Shown: positions 28,117-38,458, counted from the first letter of the stretch. The stretch is DNA of 64,000 bases from Sphingomonas panacisoli (GCF_007859635.1 NZ_CP042306.1:2604001-2668000), one strand, 5' to 3'. Made by a program: numbers and translations. The notes: a model not told the origin generated them from the sequence alone.

Positions 28117-28127
28117 CTTCGGCGACG

Positions 28128-28673
28128 ATGCATAGAGCGGTCGTGGCCAAGGTCGTCCAACTCAGTCGTCTCGAAAGCCATGTTCTGGCGCTCGTTCGCA
28201 AATGGCAGCCGACCACCGCCTATTTCGTCCGAAAATCGCTCGCCGATACGATGGCGACCAACGTCTCCGACAGTCCCGGCAGCGTCTATCCGGCGATCGA
28301 GCGATTGAAGGCGCAGGGCCTGCTCACCGCCGAAGCGACGGCGCGGGGTAAGCGCGCGTCCGAACACCTTACCTGCACCAAGGCGGGCGAGGAGGCTGTC
28401 CAGCATTGGCTGATGCTCGTCAGTCCGGCGGAAACGCTGCCCGAAGATCCGTGGCGCACGAAGATTCGGTTCGCCGATCTCATGTCCAAGGCGGATCTCA
28501 AGACCTGGTTGCTGGATTTACGGCAAGTGGTGAAGCAGACGGCCGCCCAGTTGGACGAGCTTCAGCCCGAGGACACCGATACGCTGCAGAGCCTGGAGCT
28601 CGAGCATGCCAGGTTGTCCAACGCCGCCCGGGCGGCGTGGATCAACGCGGCCATGGCGAGTCTCGTCGAGTAA
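28128..28673 (+). CDS. PadR-like transcriptional regulator
   Basis: A 181-aa regulator with an N-terminal winged helix of PadR type: SRLESHVLALVRKWQPTTAY followed by the diagnostic GSVYPAIERLKAQGLL and a beta-wing (EATARGKRASEHLTCTKAG). The C-terminal half is helical (LKTWLLDLRQVVKQTAAQL) and would form the dimer interface. The ATG at 28128 has no clear ribosome site, and a GTG at 28146 is an alternative. The TACG-N3-CGTA palindrome is just upstream. The TonB receptor gene begins 330 bp downstream on the same strand and is a likely target. Confidence 0.75.
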   Translation: MHRAVVAKVVQLSRLESHVLALVRKWQPTTAYFVRKSLADTMATNVSDSPGSVYPAIERLKAQGLLTAEATARGKRASEHLTCTKAGEEAVQHWLMLVSPAETLPEDPWRTKIRFADLMSKADLKTWLLDLRQVVKQTAAQLDELQPEDTDTLQSLELEHARLSNAARAAWINAAMASLVE

Positions 28674-29003
28674 CCGCTGCCCGGGCTCGGCCCGAACGTG
28701 CCGACCCAGATGACATGCTCGTTAAGGTGACGCACTCGCGTGATGGAGCGCGATCATGGCCGTGACGCATCGACGCGGCGTGCAACCGGATGTCCCATAA
28801 GACCCCGCGCAACAGACATAGATACCGTTCGTATCAATCTCAGCTCGCCGCGCGATCGGGGATGGCCGCCCCTTTGGCGATGTTGCCGTTACGACACAGC
28901 TTATGACAGAATTTTTAACACCATTGCCTCTAGAGCCTCGAATAGTATGACGCGTATTATCCGGCATGCCGGTCAAATCGATGGTCAACAAGGGGCTCAT
29001 CTC
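28674..29003. other. Leader/promoter gap of TonB receptor 2
   Basis: A 330-bp gap with no supported gene. It contains operator candidate B at 28821-28835 and an AT-rich stretch at about 28900-28960. The receptor's start at 29004 is preceded by AAGGGG with a somewhat long spacing. An upstream extension of the receptor frame exists but lacks signal-peptide features. Confidence 0.5.
28821..28835. promoter_or_regulatory. Palindromic operator candidate B (GATAC-CGTTC-GTATC)
   Basis: A perfect 5-bp inverted repeat that keeps the outer ATAC/GTAT arms and TTCGTAT half of site A, with one mismatch in the TACG-N3-CGTA core. It lies 169 bp upstream of the second TonB receptor's start, the place expected for an operator of that gene. 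Confidence 0.5.
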
Positions 29004-32000
29004 ATGAATGTGACTTTCTCGCGCTCGCTGCGCGGCAGCACCGCGCTCCGCGCGCTGACGCTGGTCGGCGCCGGCTTTGCCGCAACGGTATTCGCCAACC
29101 CGGCGATGGCGCAGGATGCGGCCGCCGCCGCTCCCGCCCCCGCCGCGGCTCCCGACGCGCAGGATCAAGCTGCGCCGTCGAGCGCCGACATCGTCGTCAC
29201 CGGCTCGATCTCGCGCAATCCGGCCGCCGCGACCGCGTCGCCGGTCGTCTCGGTCACTGCAGCCGACCTGCAGAATCGCGGCATCAGCACCGTCGCCGAC
29301 GCACTGCAGCTGCTGAGCGCCAACAACGCCGGCACCGCGTCTCCCAGCTGGTCGTCGTTCGGTTTCGCCACCGGCGCCAGCTCGCCGTCGCTGCGCGGCC
29401 TGAACAACGCCTATTCTCTCGTGCTCTTCAACGGCATGCGCACCGCATTCTATCCGCTCGGGGACGATGGCTATCGTACCTTCGTCGATATCAACACCAT
29501 TCCGTCGTCGATCGTCGATAGAGTCGATGTGTTGCAGGACGGCGCGTCGGCGACTTACGGTTCGGATGCGATCGCGGGCGTCATCAACGTCATCGTCAAG
29601 CGCGAGATCACCGGGCTGCACCTGAACGGTTCGGCTGCCATCTCGCAACGTAGCGACGATGGCGAACGCAAGCTGAGCGCGACTGCGGGCTACGGCAAGC
29701 TCGACGAGCAAGGCTTCAACGTCTACGTCAACGGCGAGTATCAGAAGAGCGATCCGCTGTTTCTGCGTGATCGTGGGTTTCCATTCGGTACCGCCAACCA
29801 GAGCAGCATTTGCGGCACTGCCGCTCAGGGATGCCTATTTAACGGTATCCGCAACGGTATTCAGGCCAACGGCACGTATGGCGGCTTCGCCGGGACCTCG
29901 GTTCCATTCGTTCGCCCCTACGACGCCACGACGTTAGCATCACTCGGCAGCAATCAATTGCTCAACCCAGCACTGGGTTGCCAAAATCTGACGCCGTATA
30001 CGCTTACCGCCGCGCAGCGCGCCGGAGGTGGCTCCGACGCCGCCGGTAACCTGATCGCGCCGGCGACGGTCTGCCAGGAGGACACGGTTGCCGAGTATCG
30101 CGCGTACAACTCGAACATTACTCGTAAGGGCTTGAACGCTCGCGCGACCTTCAAGCTTGGATCGTTCGGCGAGGCCTATGTAATGGCCAACTACTTTCAA
30201 TACTTCGACCACGGGTAACAATGCGGGCCCGTACGGCTTTAACGGCCAGACCGCGAACGGCGGCGTCATCTCCGTCGTCTCGCAAATTTATTTGCCGGTC
30301 TACGTTTGCGCCGCGGGCACTAGCGCGCTTAATGCTGCAAATCAGTTGTTGGCCTCTGGTTGTACGGCAGCAAACGGCACGCTGAACCCGAACAACCCGT
30401 TCGCCGCCGCAGGCCAGCTTGCTCGCCTTACCGCCATACCGCGCGAATCGTTGACCACCAATACCGATACCAAGACTTACCGGTTCACGGGCGGTATCAA
30501 TGGGACGTTTGGTGACGGTTGGAATGTCGCCCTGAACGGCACGGTGTCGTCGGTGATACTCAAGACACAAAATCGCGGCTACATCTACCTGCAGGGTCTG
30601 ATGGACGCGATCGCGAAGGGGACGTATAACTTCGTCGATCAATCGCTGAACACACAGGCACAGCATGACAGCGTGTTCAGGCCCCAAAACAACCGATCGA
30701 TCTCCAAGCTGACGCAGATTCAGGCTTCGGTCGACAAGGATCTATTCAAGTTGCCGGGTGGCGCCGTCAATGTGGCGGTGACAGGCCAGTTCCGCTACGA
30801 ATCGATCAACCAGCCCAGCGCTAACGCGCCGAATGCGGCCAATCCGAATGCACGCTATTATCAAATCAACGCCGTCAGCGTGGTCGGTAAGCGCCACGTC
30901 TGGTCAGCGGGTTACGAAGTCACCGTTCCGGTTTTCGACAAGCTGAAGCTCAAGGCCCTTGGTTCGTACGACAGCTATTCGAGCGGCCAGAAGGCGTTCT
31001 CGCCGAAGTTCGAAGCCGAGTTCAAGCCAATCGAGCAAATCAAACTGCGCGGCACATATTCGCGCGGATTCCGCGCGCCGAGCTTCAGCGAATCGTTTGC
31101 GTTGCCGACCACCGGCTTCGCTGTAGCGTTAACTCCCTGTGGGTCGGCACTCTACACTGCCTTTTGTGCGGCGCATGCCACCAATCCGGCTTACCTAGCC
31201 GGCTATGGCTATGGCTTGACCTCGTCGGGAAATCCGAACCTGAAACCGGAAAAGTCGCAGTCGTTCACTGCGGGTGTCGTGCTCACCCCTATTCCAGCTA
31301 TCACGATCACGGCGGATTTCTGGCAGACGAAGATCAAGAACGTGATCATCGGCGCGTCGGCTTCGCCGGAAGTCTTCGCGCAATATTATAGCAATAACGG
31401 CGTCGTTAACCTCCCGGGCATCGTCGTCACACCGGGCGTACCCGACGCGCTAAACCCTGCTGCTCTGCCGACGATCGGATCCATCGCTGCATCGTACAAG
31501 AATGCCAACCAGTTCCAGGCGCGTGGCCTGGACTTCTCGGTTTCCGGCCGCCTGCAGATCACGAACGGGATCAAGTGGACATCGAGCGCCAACGCTTCGT
31601 TGCTACTGCGCCTCGACCAGACGCTCGAAAACGGAACAGTCAACCGCTTCGACGATTCGCTTGGTCAGTGCGGGATCACCGCTTGCTCGGGCGCGCCGAA
31701 ATGGCGTGGCACGTGGCAGAACACGCTGGACTTCAACGGCAATGGCAACATCAGCCTGACCGCCTATTACACCGCAGGTTACTCCTCGACCGCGACTGAC
31801 TCGGGTGGCGTTTACAAGGATTGTCAGGCGAGCGCCGACAACGGTCAGCTCGCCGCATTCCCCGATGGGTCGCCGGTCCAGTGCAACACGAAGTCGGTAT
31901 TCTACCTCGACGGTCACGCCGAGGTGAAGATCCAGAGCCGCTTCACGCTGTACGTCGACGTCAAGAATCTGCTCAACAAGAAGCCAAGCTATGACCCGAA

Positions 32001-32094
32001 CGGCGGTTACGGCCTGTATCAGTTCCAGCCCGCCTGGAGCGACAGCCTATTCATCGGTCGTTTCTTCCGTGTCGGCGCGAAGGTCGATTTCTAG
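29004..32094 (+). pseudogene. TonB-dependent outer-membrane receptor 2, interrupted by a one-base frameshift
   Basis: The signal peptide (LTLVGAGFAATVFANPAMA), TonB box-like DIVVTGS and plug motif VLQDGASATYGSDAIAGVIN are intact. The frame then stops at 30216-30218. The barrel continues at once in another frame (TGNNAGPYGFNG onward) to the normal aromatic end VGAKVDF. Removing one T from TTT at 30195-30197 restores N-Y-F-N-T-S-T-T-G-N-N and gives one 1029-aa receptor similar in plan to the one at 23172. Both halves keep normal sequence, so the break is either very recent or a sequencing error. A strong terminator follows. Confidence 0.85.
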
Positions 32095-32117
32095 TCCAAC
32101 CTAAAGACCGAAAACTT

Positions 32118-32146
32118 GGGCCGCTCCTCACGGGGCGGCCTTTTTT
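32118..32146 (+). terminator. Rho-independent terminator after TonB receptor 2
   Basis: GGCCGCTCC pairs with GGGGCGGCC (one G-T wobble) around a four-base loop, followed by six Ts. It begins 24 bp after the receptor stop codon and separates it from the PAS protein gene. Confidence 0.9.
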
Positions 32147-32313
32147 GGGATAATCGCCGCGTGGATATCACCACGAGAGCGCGCCGTTGCACGTCCCAGA
32201 CGCGCCCGCGCCCGCCGATCCGGCCCAACCCAGGTCAGTTTACGCAACGTTTACCACGCCGGGTGCAAAACGGCCGCTGACGAAGGGGCGAGTGATGCCC
32301 ATGGGGATTGTGC

Positions 32314-33570
32314 ATGGATACGCAGCGCGGCTTTGACGAAGACCGGGACGATGCCGATCAGGTGAGCGGCAACACCGCCGACATCGCGGCCGACGAGCCG
32401 ACGCCGGCGGTCATCGGCACCGACGAACGCCGCATGCACGTGCGCGCGTACAATCATTGGGTCTCGCTGCTGCGCGGCCGCGCCTATCCGTCGATCGAGG
32501 ACCTCGATCCCGCCAACATCGCCGATTTCGGATCGCATTCGGTCCTGCTCGATTTCTCGGACGGGATCGAGGATCCGAAGATCGCGTTCCTCGGCGCCGA
32601 TCTGCGCGAAGAGACCGGCCACGACGCGTCGATCACGCATATCTCGCAAGTGCCGAGCCGCTCGCTACTGTCGCGGCTGACCGACCATTATCTCCAGATC
32701 ATCGCCAACCGCGCGCCGATCGGCTTCGAGGCCGAGTTCATGGGCTTGCGCGGTCACAACACGATGTATCGTGGCATTCTGATGCCGTTTTCGTCGAACG
32801 AAGACACGATCGATTTCATCTACGGCGTGATCAATTGGAAGGAGATGGTCGACGCCGAGACCCAGGCCAGCCTGGACGCCGAAGTCGATGCCGCTCTCCG
32901 CGCCGCGCCGAAGCCGGTCGCCACCGCACCGGTCTGGGCCGACGGTCCCGCGGCGGAAGTCGCGACCGAGGTCGAGGAGGACGTCGCTGACGACCTGCCC
33001 GGCAAGCTCCATCAAGCCCGCGAGAGCGCGACCGCCGCGACCAATGCCGACACGCGCAGCCGCGCCGCGCTCTACCGCGCACTCGGCCGTGCCCACGATT
33101 TCGGTCTCGCCGCCGATGACGACCGCGCGACCTACGAAGAATTGCTCGAAGACGCCGGTGTCACGGTCCAGGACCGCGCGCCGATGACCGCCGTCGCCAA
33201 GCTCGTGTTCGGCGCCAACTACGACAAGGCGCGGCTGACCGAGTTCGCCGCAGTACTCAGCCATGCGCGTCGCCATGCAATCGGCGTGGGCCAGCTGACC
33301 GAGGTGCTCGAAACGGTCGAGGGCGGCATCAAGGCCGTCGTCGCCGCCGAACGCGCCGCGCGCAACCCGGCCAAGGCCGAAGAGCGCGATCCGCTTGCCG
33401 ACATCGCCGAACGCCTGGTGCTGGCGAGCGTCGAGTTCGCGACCGGGTTGGAAGCCGGCGAACTGGTCGTGCTGCTCGGTCGCGCAACCGGCGATGGCAC
33501 GGTTGATATCGTCGCCTCGGTGGCCAACGACCGCGGTCTCGCGTCCCGCGTGATCAAGGCAGCCAAGTAA
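32314..33570 (+). CDS. PAS-domain (PAS_5-like) sensor protein
   Basis: A 418-aa cytosolic protein. Residues about 40-175 match the PAS_5 type seen in Alphaproteobacteria: RAYNHWVSLLRGRAYPSIED, DFGSHSVLLDFS, then MYRGILMPFSS. The C-terminal half (about 210-418) is a helical region of Ala/Glu-rich repeats ending in a glutamate-dehydrogenase-proximal conserved tail (LADIAERLVLASVEFATGL). The start at 32314 has GGGGA 6 bp upstream. The next gene on the same strand, 225 bp on, encodes NAD-glutamate dehydrogenase. A role in sensing for that enzyme is a guess. Confidence 0.75.
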   Translation: MDTQRGFDEDRDDADQVSGNTADIAADEPTPAVIGTDERRMHVRAYNHWVSLLRGRAYPSIEDLDPANIADFGSHSVLLDFSDGIEDPKIAFLGADLREETGHDASITHISQVPSRSLLSRLTDHYLQIIANRAPIGFEAEFMGLRGHNTMYRGILMPFSSNEDTIDFIYGVINWKEMVDAETQASLDAEVDAALRAAPKPVATAPVWADGPAAEVATEVEEDVADDLPGKLHQARESATAATNADTRSRAALYRALGRAHDFGLAADDDRATYEELLEDAGVTVQDRAPMTAVAKLVFGANYDKARLTEFAAVLSHARRHAIGVGQLTEVLETVEGGIKAVVAAERAARNPAKAEERDPLADIAERLVLASVEFATGLEAGELVVLLGRATGDGTVDIVASVANDRGLASRVIKAAK

Positions 33571-33795
33571 GCCTTTCGCTGCAGGCGCAGGGCCAACATC
33601 GCGACCCTTGCAATGTTGGATTTCGACTGTCAGGACGCTCCCACAGCTCTTTGACATCAAGGCATTTTGTTGACCGATCCGGCCGGTGGCGGATCGACGT
33701 CGCTAGTGTCAACCTGGTGTCAACTTAGCCTCGCCAACCGGTATCGTCCGAAACTAAACTTGAGCCTCGCGCACACCCGGCGTAGGGCTGCGCGC
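33571..33795. promoter_or_regulatory. Leader region of the glutamate dehydrogenase gene with 11-bp-spaced GTGTCAAC repeats
   Basis: A 225-bp gap. GTGTCAAC occurs at 33706-33713 and again at 33717-33724, exactly 11 bp apart (one helical turn), 72 bp before the start codon. This phasing is typical of a tandem-bound activator or repressor. A TTGACA hexamer near 33650 could be a -35 element but I see no good -10. No gene is visible. Confidence 0.4.
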
Positions 33796-36700
33796 ATGGC
33801 CAAGACCAATCTGAAATCGCTGTCGGACGCGCTTGCGGAACGGCTGATCAAGGGTGCGCTTCCGGGCGAGTTGCAGGGGTTCGGCAAGGCCGAGCGGGCG
33901 GAGGCGGCCGCCTTCGTCGCGACCGCCGCCTACAACCGCCCGCCGGGCGAGCCGGTGATGGTCATCGAGCCGATCGCGGCGAACGATCCCAACCGCCGCA
34001 TGCGCGTGGCGATCGTCAACGACGACATGCCGTTCCTGGTCGATTCGATCGCGGCGACGATCGCCAGCCAGGACATTGCGGTCGATCGCATCATCCACCC
34101 CGTCATTCCCGTGTCGCGCGATCCGCACGGCGGCCTGATGGGGGTCGGCGACGGCAACCCCGAATCGATGATCTATATCGAGATGGAACGCGCCGACGCG
34201 CGCGAGCGCCGCAGCCTGATCACCGCGCTCGACGCCAATCTGAAGGACGTCCGCGCCGCGGTGACCGATTGGGTCGCGTTGCAGGACGCGATGGCGAAGG
34301 ACGCGAAGACGCTGACGGGCGAAGGCGCGGCGTTGCTCGACTGGTTCCTCGACCGTCACTTCACCTTGCTCGGCCATGCCCGGTACGGTCGCGACGCCGG
34401 CGCGAAGTCGCCGCTCGGCATTTGCCGCAACAAGCACGAGGTGCCGATCCTGGCCGAAGCGTCACGCGCGCTGGCGGTCAAATGGTTCGAGGATGGCGGC
34501 GAAGCCCCGTTGCTGCTCAAGTCCAATTTCATTTCGGGCGTCCACCGCCACATCCCGCTCGACCTGGTCGTCGTGCCGATCCGCGACGGCGGCAAGGTAA
34601 CGGGCCTGTCGATCCATGCTGGCTTGTGGACCTCGTCCGCGCTCAACACGCCGCCCGACGACATTCCCCTGCTCCGCACGCGCCTCGCGCAGTTGCAGAA
34701 GAAGTTCGGGTTCGATCCCAAGGGGCATGCCGGCAAGGCGCTCGAGCATGCGCTGACCACCCTGCCCCACGACCTGCTGATTGCGTTCAGCCCGCAGGCG
34801 CTGGAGGATGTCGCGCTGACCGCGATGAGCCTGGCCGACCGGCCGCGGCCCAAGCTGGTCCTCGCCAAGTCGATCCTCGGCCGACATCTGTTCGCCTTCG
34901 TGTGGCTGCCGCGCGACGAACTGACCACCGCGCGGCGTCTTGCCGTCGGCGATATGCTGGCGGAAGCGGCGGGTGGCCCGGTGCTCAACTGGGCGGTGGC
35001 GATGGACGATGTCGTCGCGCTGATCCGCTACACGATCGACCTGCGCGGACGTGACGCGATGCCCGACGAAGCGGCGCTCGACGCGCGGCTCGCGCGCATG
35101 ATGCGCGGCTGGGCGCCGGGCGTCGAAGCCGCGCTCGCCGAGGCCGACGCGACTCGCGCGACGCGCCTTGCGCTGCGCTGGGCGAACTGCTTCCCGCAAA
35201 GCTATCGCACGATGAATACCGCCGACGAAGCGGCGCGCGACATCCTCAGCCTCGCGACGCTCGAGGATCCCGGACAGCGCGCTGTCCGGCTGTACCGCGA
35301 CGAGCAGGGCCAGGCGCGGCTCAACCTCTATCGTCTCGGCGGCGCGATCGCGCTGTCGGATGCGGTGCCGGTGCTCGAGAATTTCGGCTTCCGGGTGATC
35401 GAGGAAGTACCGACGGCTTTGACCGATGACGGCCAGGGCTTCATCCACGAATTCCTGATCGAGGCCGCGGGCGGCGCCGCCAACGTATTCGACGGCGACA
35501 CCGCCGTGCTCGAAACCGCGATCGCGCAAGTGCTGGAGGGCACGGCCGAAAACGACGCGTTCAACCGCCTGATCGTCGATCTCAACATGGCGCCGGCGTC
35601 GGCCGTGCTGTTCCGCGCGTGGTTCCGCTATCTGCGCCAGGCCGGCATGTCCTACGGCTTGCTGACCGTCGTCGATGCGCTGCGTCGCGCGCCCGACGTG
35701 GCGCAGGCGCTGATCGACCGCTTTTTCGCCGCCCATTCGCCCGCCGGAACGCGGGGCGACGGCATCGCGCTGGCCGAAAAGGCGATCGCCAAGGGGCTGA
35801 ACGATGTGTCGGCGATCGACGACGATCGCATCCTGCGCTCGATCAAGGGCGTGATCGCAGCGACGCTCCGCACCAACGCGTTCACCCCGGCGGCCGAAGA
35901 GGCGCTGGCGTTCAAGCTCGACAGCCATTTGGTCCCCGGCCTCCCCGCCCCGCTGCCGTGGCGCGAGATCTGGGTGTATAGCCCACGCGTCGAGGGTATT
36001 CATCTCCGCGCCGGTCCGGTCGCGCGCGGCGGGCTGCGCTGGTCGGATCGCCGCGACGACTTCCGCACCGAAATCCTCGGCCTGATGAAGGCGCAGCGCG
36101 TCAAGAACGCCGTCATCGTGCCGACCGGCGCCAAGGGCGGTTTCTATCCGAAGCAGCTCCCCTCGCCCGCGGTCGATCGCGATGCGTGGCTGGCCGAAGG
36201 CACCGAAAGCTACCGCATCTTCATCCGTACCTTGCTGTCGGTCACCGACAACATCGTCGAGGGCAAAATCGTGCACCCGCAGGGCGTCGCGATCCACGAT
36301 GGCGAGGATCCGTACTTCGTCGTCGCCGCCGACAAGGGCACCGCGACGTTCAGCGACGTCGCCAACGCAATCGCAATCGACCACGGCTTCTGGCTGGGCG
36401 ACGCATTCGCGAGCGGCGGCTCGGTGGGCTACGACCACAAGGCGATGGGCATCACCGCCAAGGGCGCGTGGGTTTCCGTCCAGCGCCACTTCGCCGAGCG
36501 CGGGGTGGACGTGCAGACCGAGACGATCCGCGTCGTCGGCTGCGGCGACATGTCGGGCGACGTGTTCGGCAACGGCATGTTGCTGTCGCAGACGCTCAAG
36601 ATCGTCGCGGCGTTCGACCATCGCCACATCTTCCTCGACCCCGATCCCGATCCAGCGGCGAGCTGGGCCGAACGCGCCCGCATGTTCGCACTGCCGCGGT

Positions 36701-38403
36701 CGAGCTGGGCGGACTACAACCCGTCGCTGATCTCCAAGGGCGGCGGCGTCTTCCCGCGCACCGCCAAGACGGTTCCGCTGACCAAGGAAGTGAAGGCCGC
36801 GCTCGACATCAGCGCCGACGAGCTGGAGCCGGCCGCGCTGATCTCCGCGATCCTCAAGAGCCCGGTCGATCTGATCTGGTTCGGCGGCATCGGCACTTAT
36901 GTGAAGGCGGCGTCCGAAAACCATATCGAGGTCGGCGACCCAGCCAACGATCGTCTCCGCGTCAACGCCGAGGATCTGCGCGCGACCGCGATCGGCGAGG
37001 GTGCGAACCTGGGCGTGACGCAAGCCGCGCGCATCGCGTTCGCATCGCGCGGCGGCCGTCTCAACACCGACTTTATCGACAATTCGGCCGGCGTCGATTG
37101 TTCGGACAACGAGGTCAACATCAAGATCGCGCTGAACCGCGAGATGATCGAAGGGCGGCTGAAGTTCGCCGCGCGCAACACTTTGCTCGCATCGATGACC
37201 GACGATGTCGCGCACCTCGTGCTGGAGGATAACCGCCTTCAGACGCTCGCGCTGTCGATCATGGAGCAGGACGGCGCGCAGGCGTTGCCGAGCTACGTCC
37301 GACTGATCGAGATTTTCGAAGGCACCGGACGGCTCGACCGCGTGGTCGAAGGGCTAGGCGACAACGGTACGCTGCTGCGCCGCGAGGCCGAGGGTCATGG
37401 ACTGACCCGGCCCGAACTCGCCGTACTGCTGGCGACCGCAAAGCTCGCGCTGCAGGATGCGATCGAGCACACCGATCTCGGTCAGGACGACGAGTTGCGG
37501 CCCGACCTCCATGCGGCCTTCCCGCCGGCGATGCGCAAGAAGTTCGCGACCGCGATCGACGAACACCGCCTGCGCAGCGAAATCGTCGCGACCAAGCTCG
37601 CCAACCGGATCATCAACCGACTGGGCGTGCTGCATCCGTTCGAGCTGGCCGAGGAAGAAGGCGCGGCGATGGGCGACATCGCGGCGATGTTCGTTGTGGT
37701 CGAGCGGCTGTTCGACCTGGGCGCGTTGTGGCGCGAGATCGAGACGACCGCGATGCCCGAGGCCGGGCGCCTCGCATTGTTCGACGAGGTCGCGGTCGCG
37801 GTGCGCAGCCAGATCGCCGATCTGCTCCGCGTGATGAAGCCGGGCACCAGCCCAGGCGCCACACTCGCGCGATTGGGCAAGGGCGTCGGTGCGCTCGACC
37901 GCCAGACCAAGCAATTGCTGCTCGAAGAAGCGTCGAGCCAGAGCGCACGGATTTCGGCGAACTTGCAGGCGGTCGGCGCACCGGCCGGTTTGGCGAAGAA
38001 AGTCGTGCGGCTGTTTGAACTGGACGGCGCCGTGGGCCTCGCCGATCTCGGCGCGGAAACCGGGATAGACGAGATCGTGCTGACTCGCGCCTTCACCCAT
38101 TTAGGCCAGGCGCTCGGGCTCGATTGGGCGCAGGCGAACGCGGCGCGCATCAATTCGAGCGATCCGTGGGAGCGCCTGCTGATCGCTGGCCTGGCGCGCG
38201 ATTTCCAGCAGTTGCGCCTCGAATTCCTCGAACGCGCGGGCGGCAAGGATCCCGAGGGCTGCGTGGATGCGTGGCTCGCGGCGAATGCGGGTCGTGTCGC
38301 GCAGTTCAAGGGCGTCGTCGATCGCGCTCGGGCGGCGGCGGCACCCAACGCCGCGATGCTCGCGCAGATTGCCGGGCAGGCCCGGGTGCTGCTGGGACGC
38401 TAA
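33796..38403 (+). CDS. gdhB: NAD-specific glutamate dehydrogenase, large (180-kDa) class
   Basis: A 1535-aa enzyme converting glutamate to 2-oxoglutarate and ammonia with NAD. The start at 33796 (MAKTNLKSLSDALAERL) fits the family; upstream residues do not. The N-terminal half has ACT-like regulatory repeats. The catalytic part (about 700-1200) has PVARGGLRWSDRRDDFRTE, NAVIVPTGAKGGF, GCGDMSGDVFGNGML and DNSAGVDCSDNEVNIKI. The length is normal for the class. The gene name follows usage in other proteobacteria for this class and is less certain than the function. It stands alone, with a hairpin at 38437 and a terminator-like inverted repeat at 38508 after it. Confidence 0.93.
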   Translation: MAKTNLKSLSDALAERLIKGALPGELQGFGKAERAEAAAFVATAAYNRPPGEPVMVIEPIAANDPNRRMRVAIVNDDMPFLVDSIAATIASQDIAVDRIIHPVIPVSRDPHGGLMGVGDGNPESMIYIEMERADARERRSLITALDANLKDVRAAVTDWVALQDAMAKDAKTLTGEGAALLDWFLDRHFTLLGHARYGRDAGAKSPLGICRNKHEVPILAEASRALAVKWFEDGGEAPLLLKSNFISGVHRHIPLDLVVVPIRDGGKVTGLSIHAGLWTSSALNTPPDDIPLLRTRLAQLQKKFGFDPKGHAGKALEHALTTLPHDLLIAFSPQALEDVALTAMSLADRPRPKLVLAKSILGRHLFAFVWLPRDELTTARRLAVGDMLAEAAGGPVLNWAVAMDDVVALIRYTIDLRGRDAMPDEAALDARLARMMRGWAPGVEAALAEADATRATRLALRWANCFPQSYRTMNTADEAARDILSLATLEDPGQRAVRLYRDEQGQARLNLYRLGGAIALSDAVPVLENFGFRVIEEVPTALTDDGQGFIHEFLIEAAGGAANVFDGDTAVLETAIAQVLEGTAENDAFNRLIVDLNMAPASAVLFRAWFRYLRQAGMSYGLLTVVDALRRAPDVAQALIDRFFAAHSPAGTRGDGIALAEKAIAKGLNDVSAIDDDRILRSIKGVIAATLRTNAFTPAAEEALAFKLDSHLVPGLPAPLPWREIWVYSPRVEGIHLRAGPVARGGLRWSDRRDDFRTEILGLMKAQRVKNAVIVPTGAKGGFYPKQLPSPAVDRDAWLAEGTESYRIFIRTLLSVTDNIVEGKIVHPQGVAIHDGEDPYFVVAADKGTATFSDVANAIAIDHGFWLGDAFASGGSVGYDHKAMGITAKGAWVSVQRHFAERGVDVQTETIRVVGCGDMSGDVFGNGMLLSQTLKIVAAFDHRHIFLDPDPDPAASWAERARMFALPRSSWADYNPSLISKGGGVFPRTAKTVPLTKEVKAALDISADELEPAALISAILKSPVDLIWFGGIGTYVKAASENHIEVGDPANDRLRVNAEDLRATAIGEGANLGVTQAARIAFASRGGRLNTDFIDNSAGVDCSDNEVNIKIALNREMIEGRLKFAARNTLLASMTDDVAHLVLEDNRLQTLALSIMEQDGAQALPSYVRLIEIFEGTGRLDRVVEGLGDNGTLLRREAEGHGLTRPELAVLLATAKLALQDAIEHTDLGQDDELRPDLHAAFPPAMRKKFATAIDEHRLRSEIVATKLANRIINRLGVLHPFELAEEEGAAMGDIAAMFVVVERLFDLGALWREIETTAMPEAGRLALFDEVAVAVRSQIADLLRVMKPGTSPGATLARLGKGVGALDRQTKQLLLEEASSQSARISANLQAVGAPAGLAKKVVRLFELDGAVGLADLGAETGIDEIVLTRAFTHLGQALGLDWAQANAARINSSDPWERLLIAGLARDFQQLRLEFLERAGGKDPEGCVDAWLAANAGRVAQFKGVVDRARAAAAPNAAMLAQIAGQARVLLGR

Positions 38404-38436
38404 TATCCACAACTGATTTCAGTATCGAAACGATCT

Positions 38437-38458
38437 TAATTGACACGTGAGTCAATTA
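38437..38458. repeat. AT-rich hairpin after glutamate dehydrogenase
   Basis: TAATTGAC and GTCAATTA form an 8-bp perfect stem around ACGTGA, 34 bp after the stop codon. It may help end transcription, though no T-run follows. The full symmetry around CACGTG could also serve as a protein-binding site. Confidence 0.4.

Larger units (their letters stand above)
27371..28127. other. Sparse region holding regulatory repeats and one doubtful ORF
   Basis: Between the divergent winged-helix regulator and the PadR-type gene is a 774-bp stretch whose only possible gene is the uncertain frame at 27676-28092. It holds two of the four TACG-N3-CGTA palindromes (27469-27483 and 28102-28116). Codon choice is less GC-biased than in neighbouring genes. 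It may contain decayed coding sequence. Confidence 0.45.

Noticed and set aside
34462..37215. A 917-aa minus-strand open frame inside the glutamate dehydrogenase gene
   Set aside because: Antisense to a clear catalytic domain; composition is typical of shadow frames and no start site is supported.
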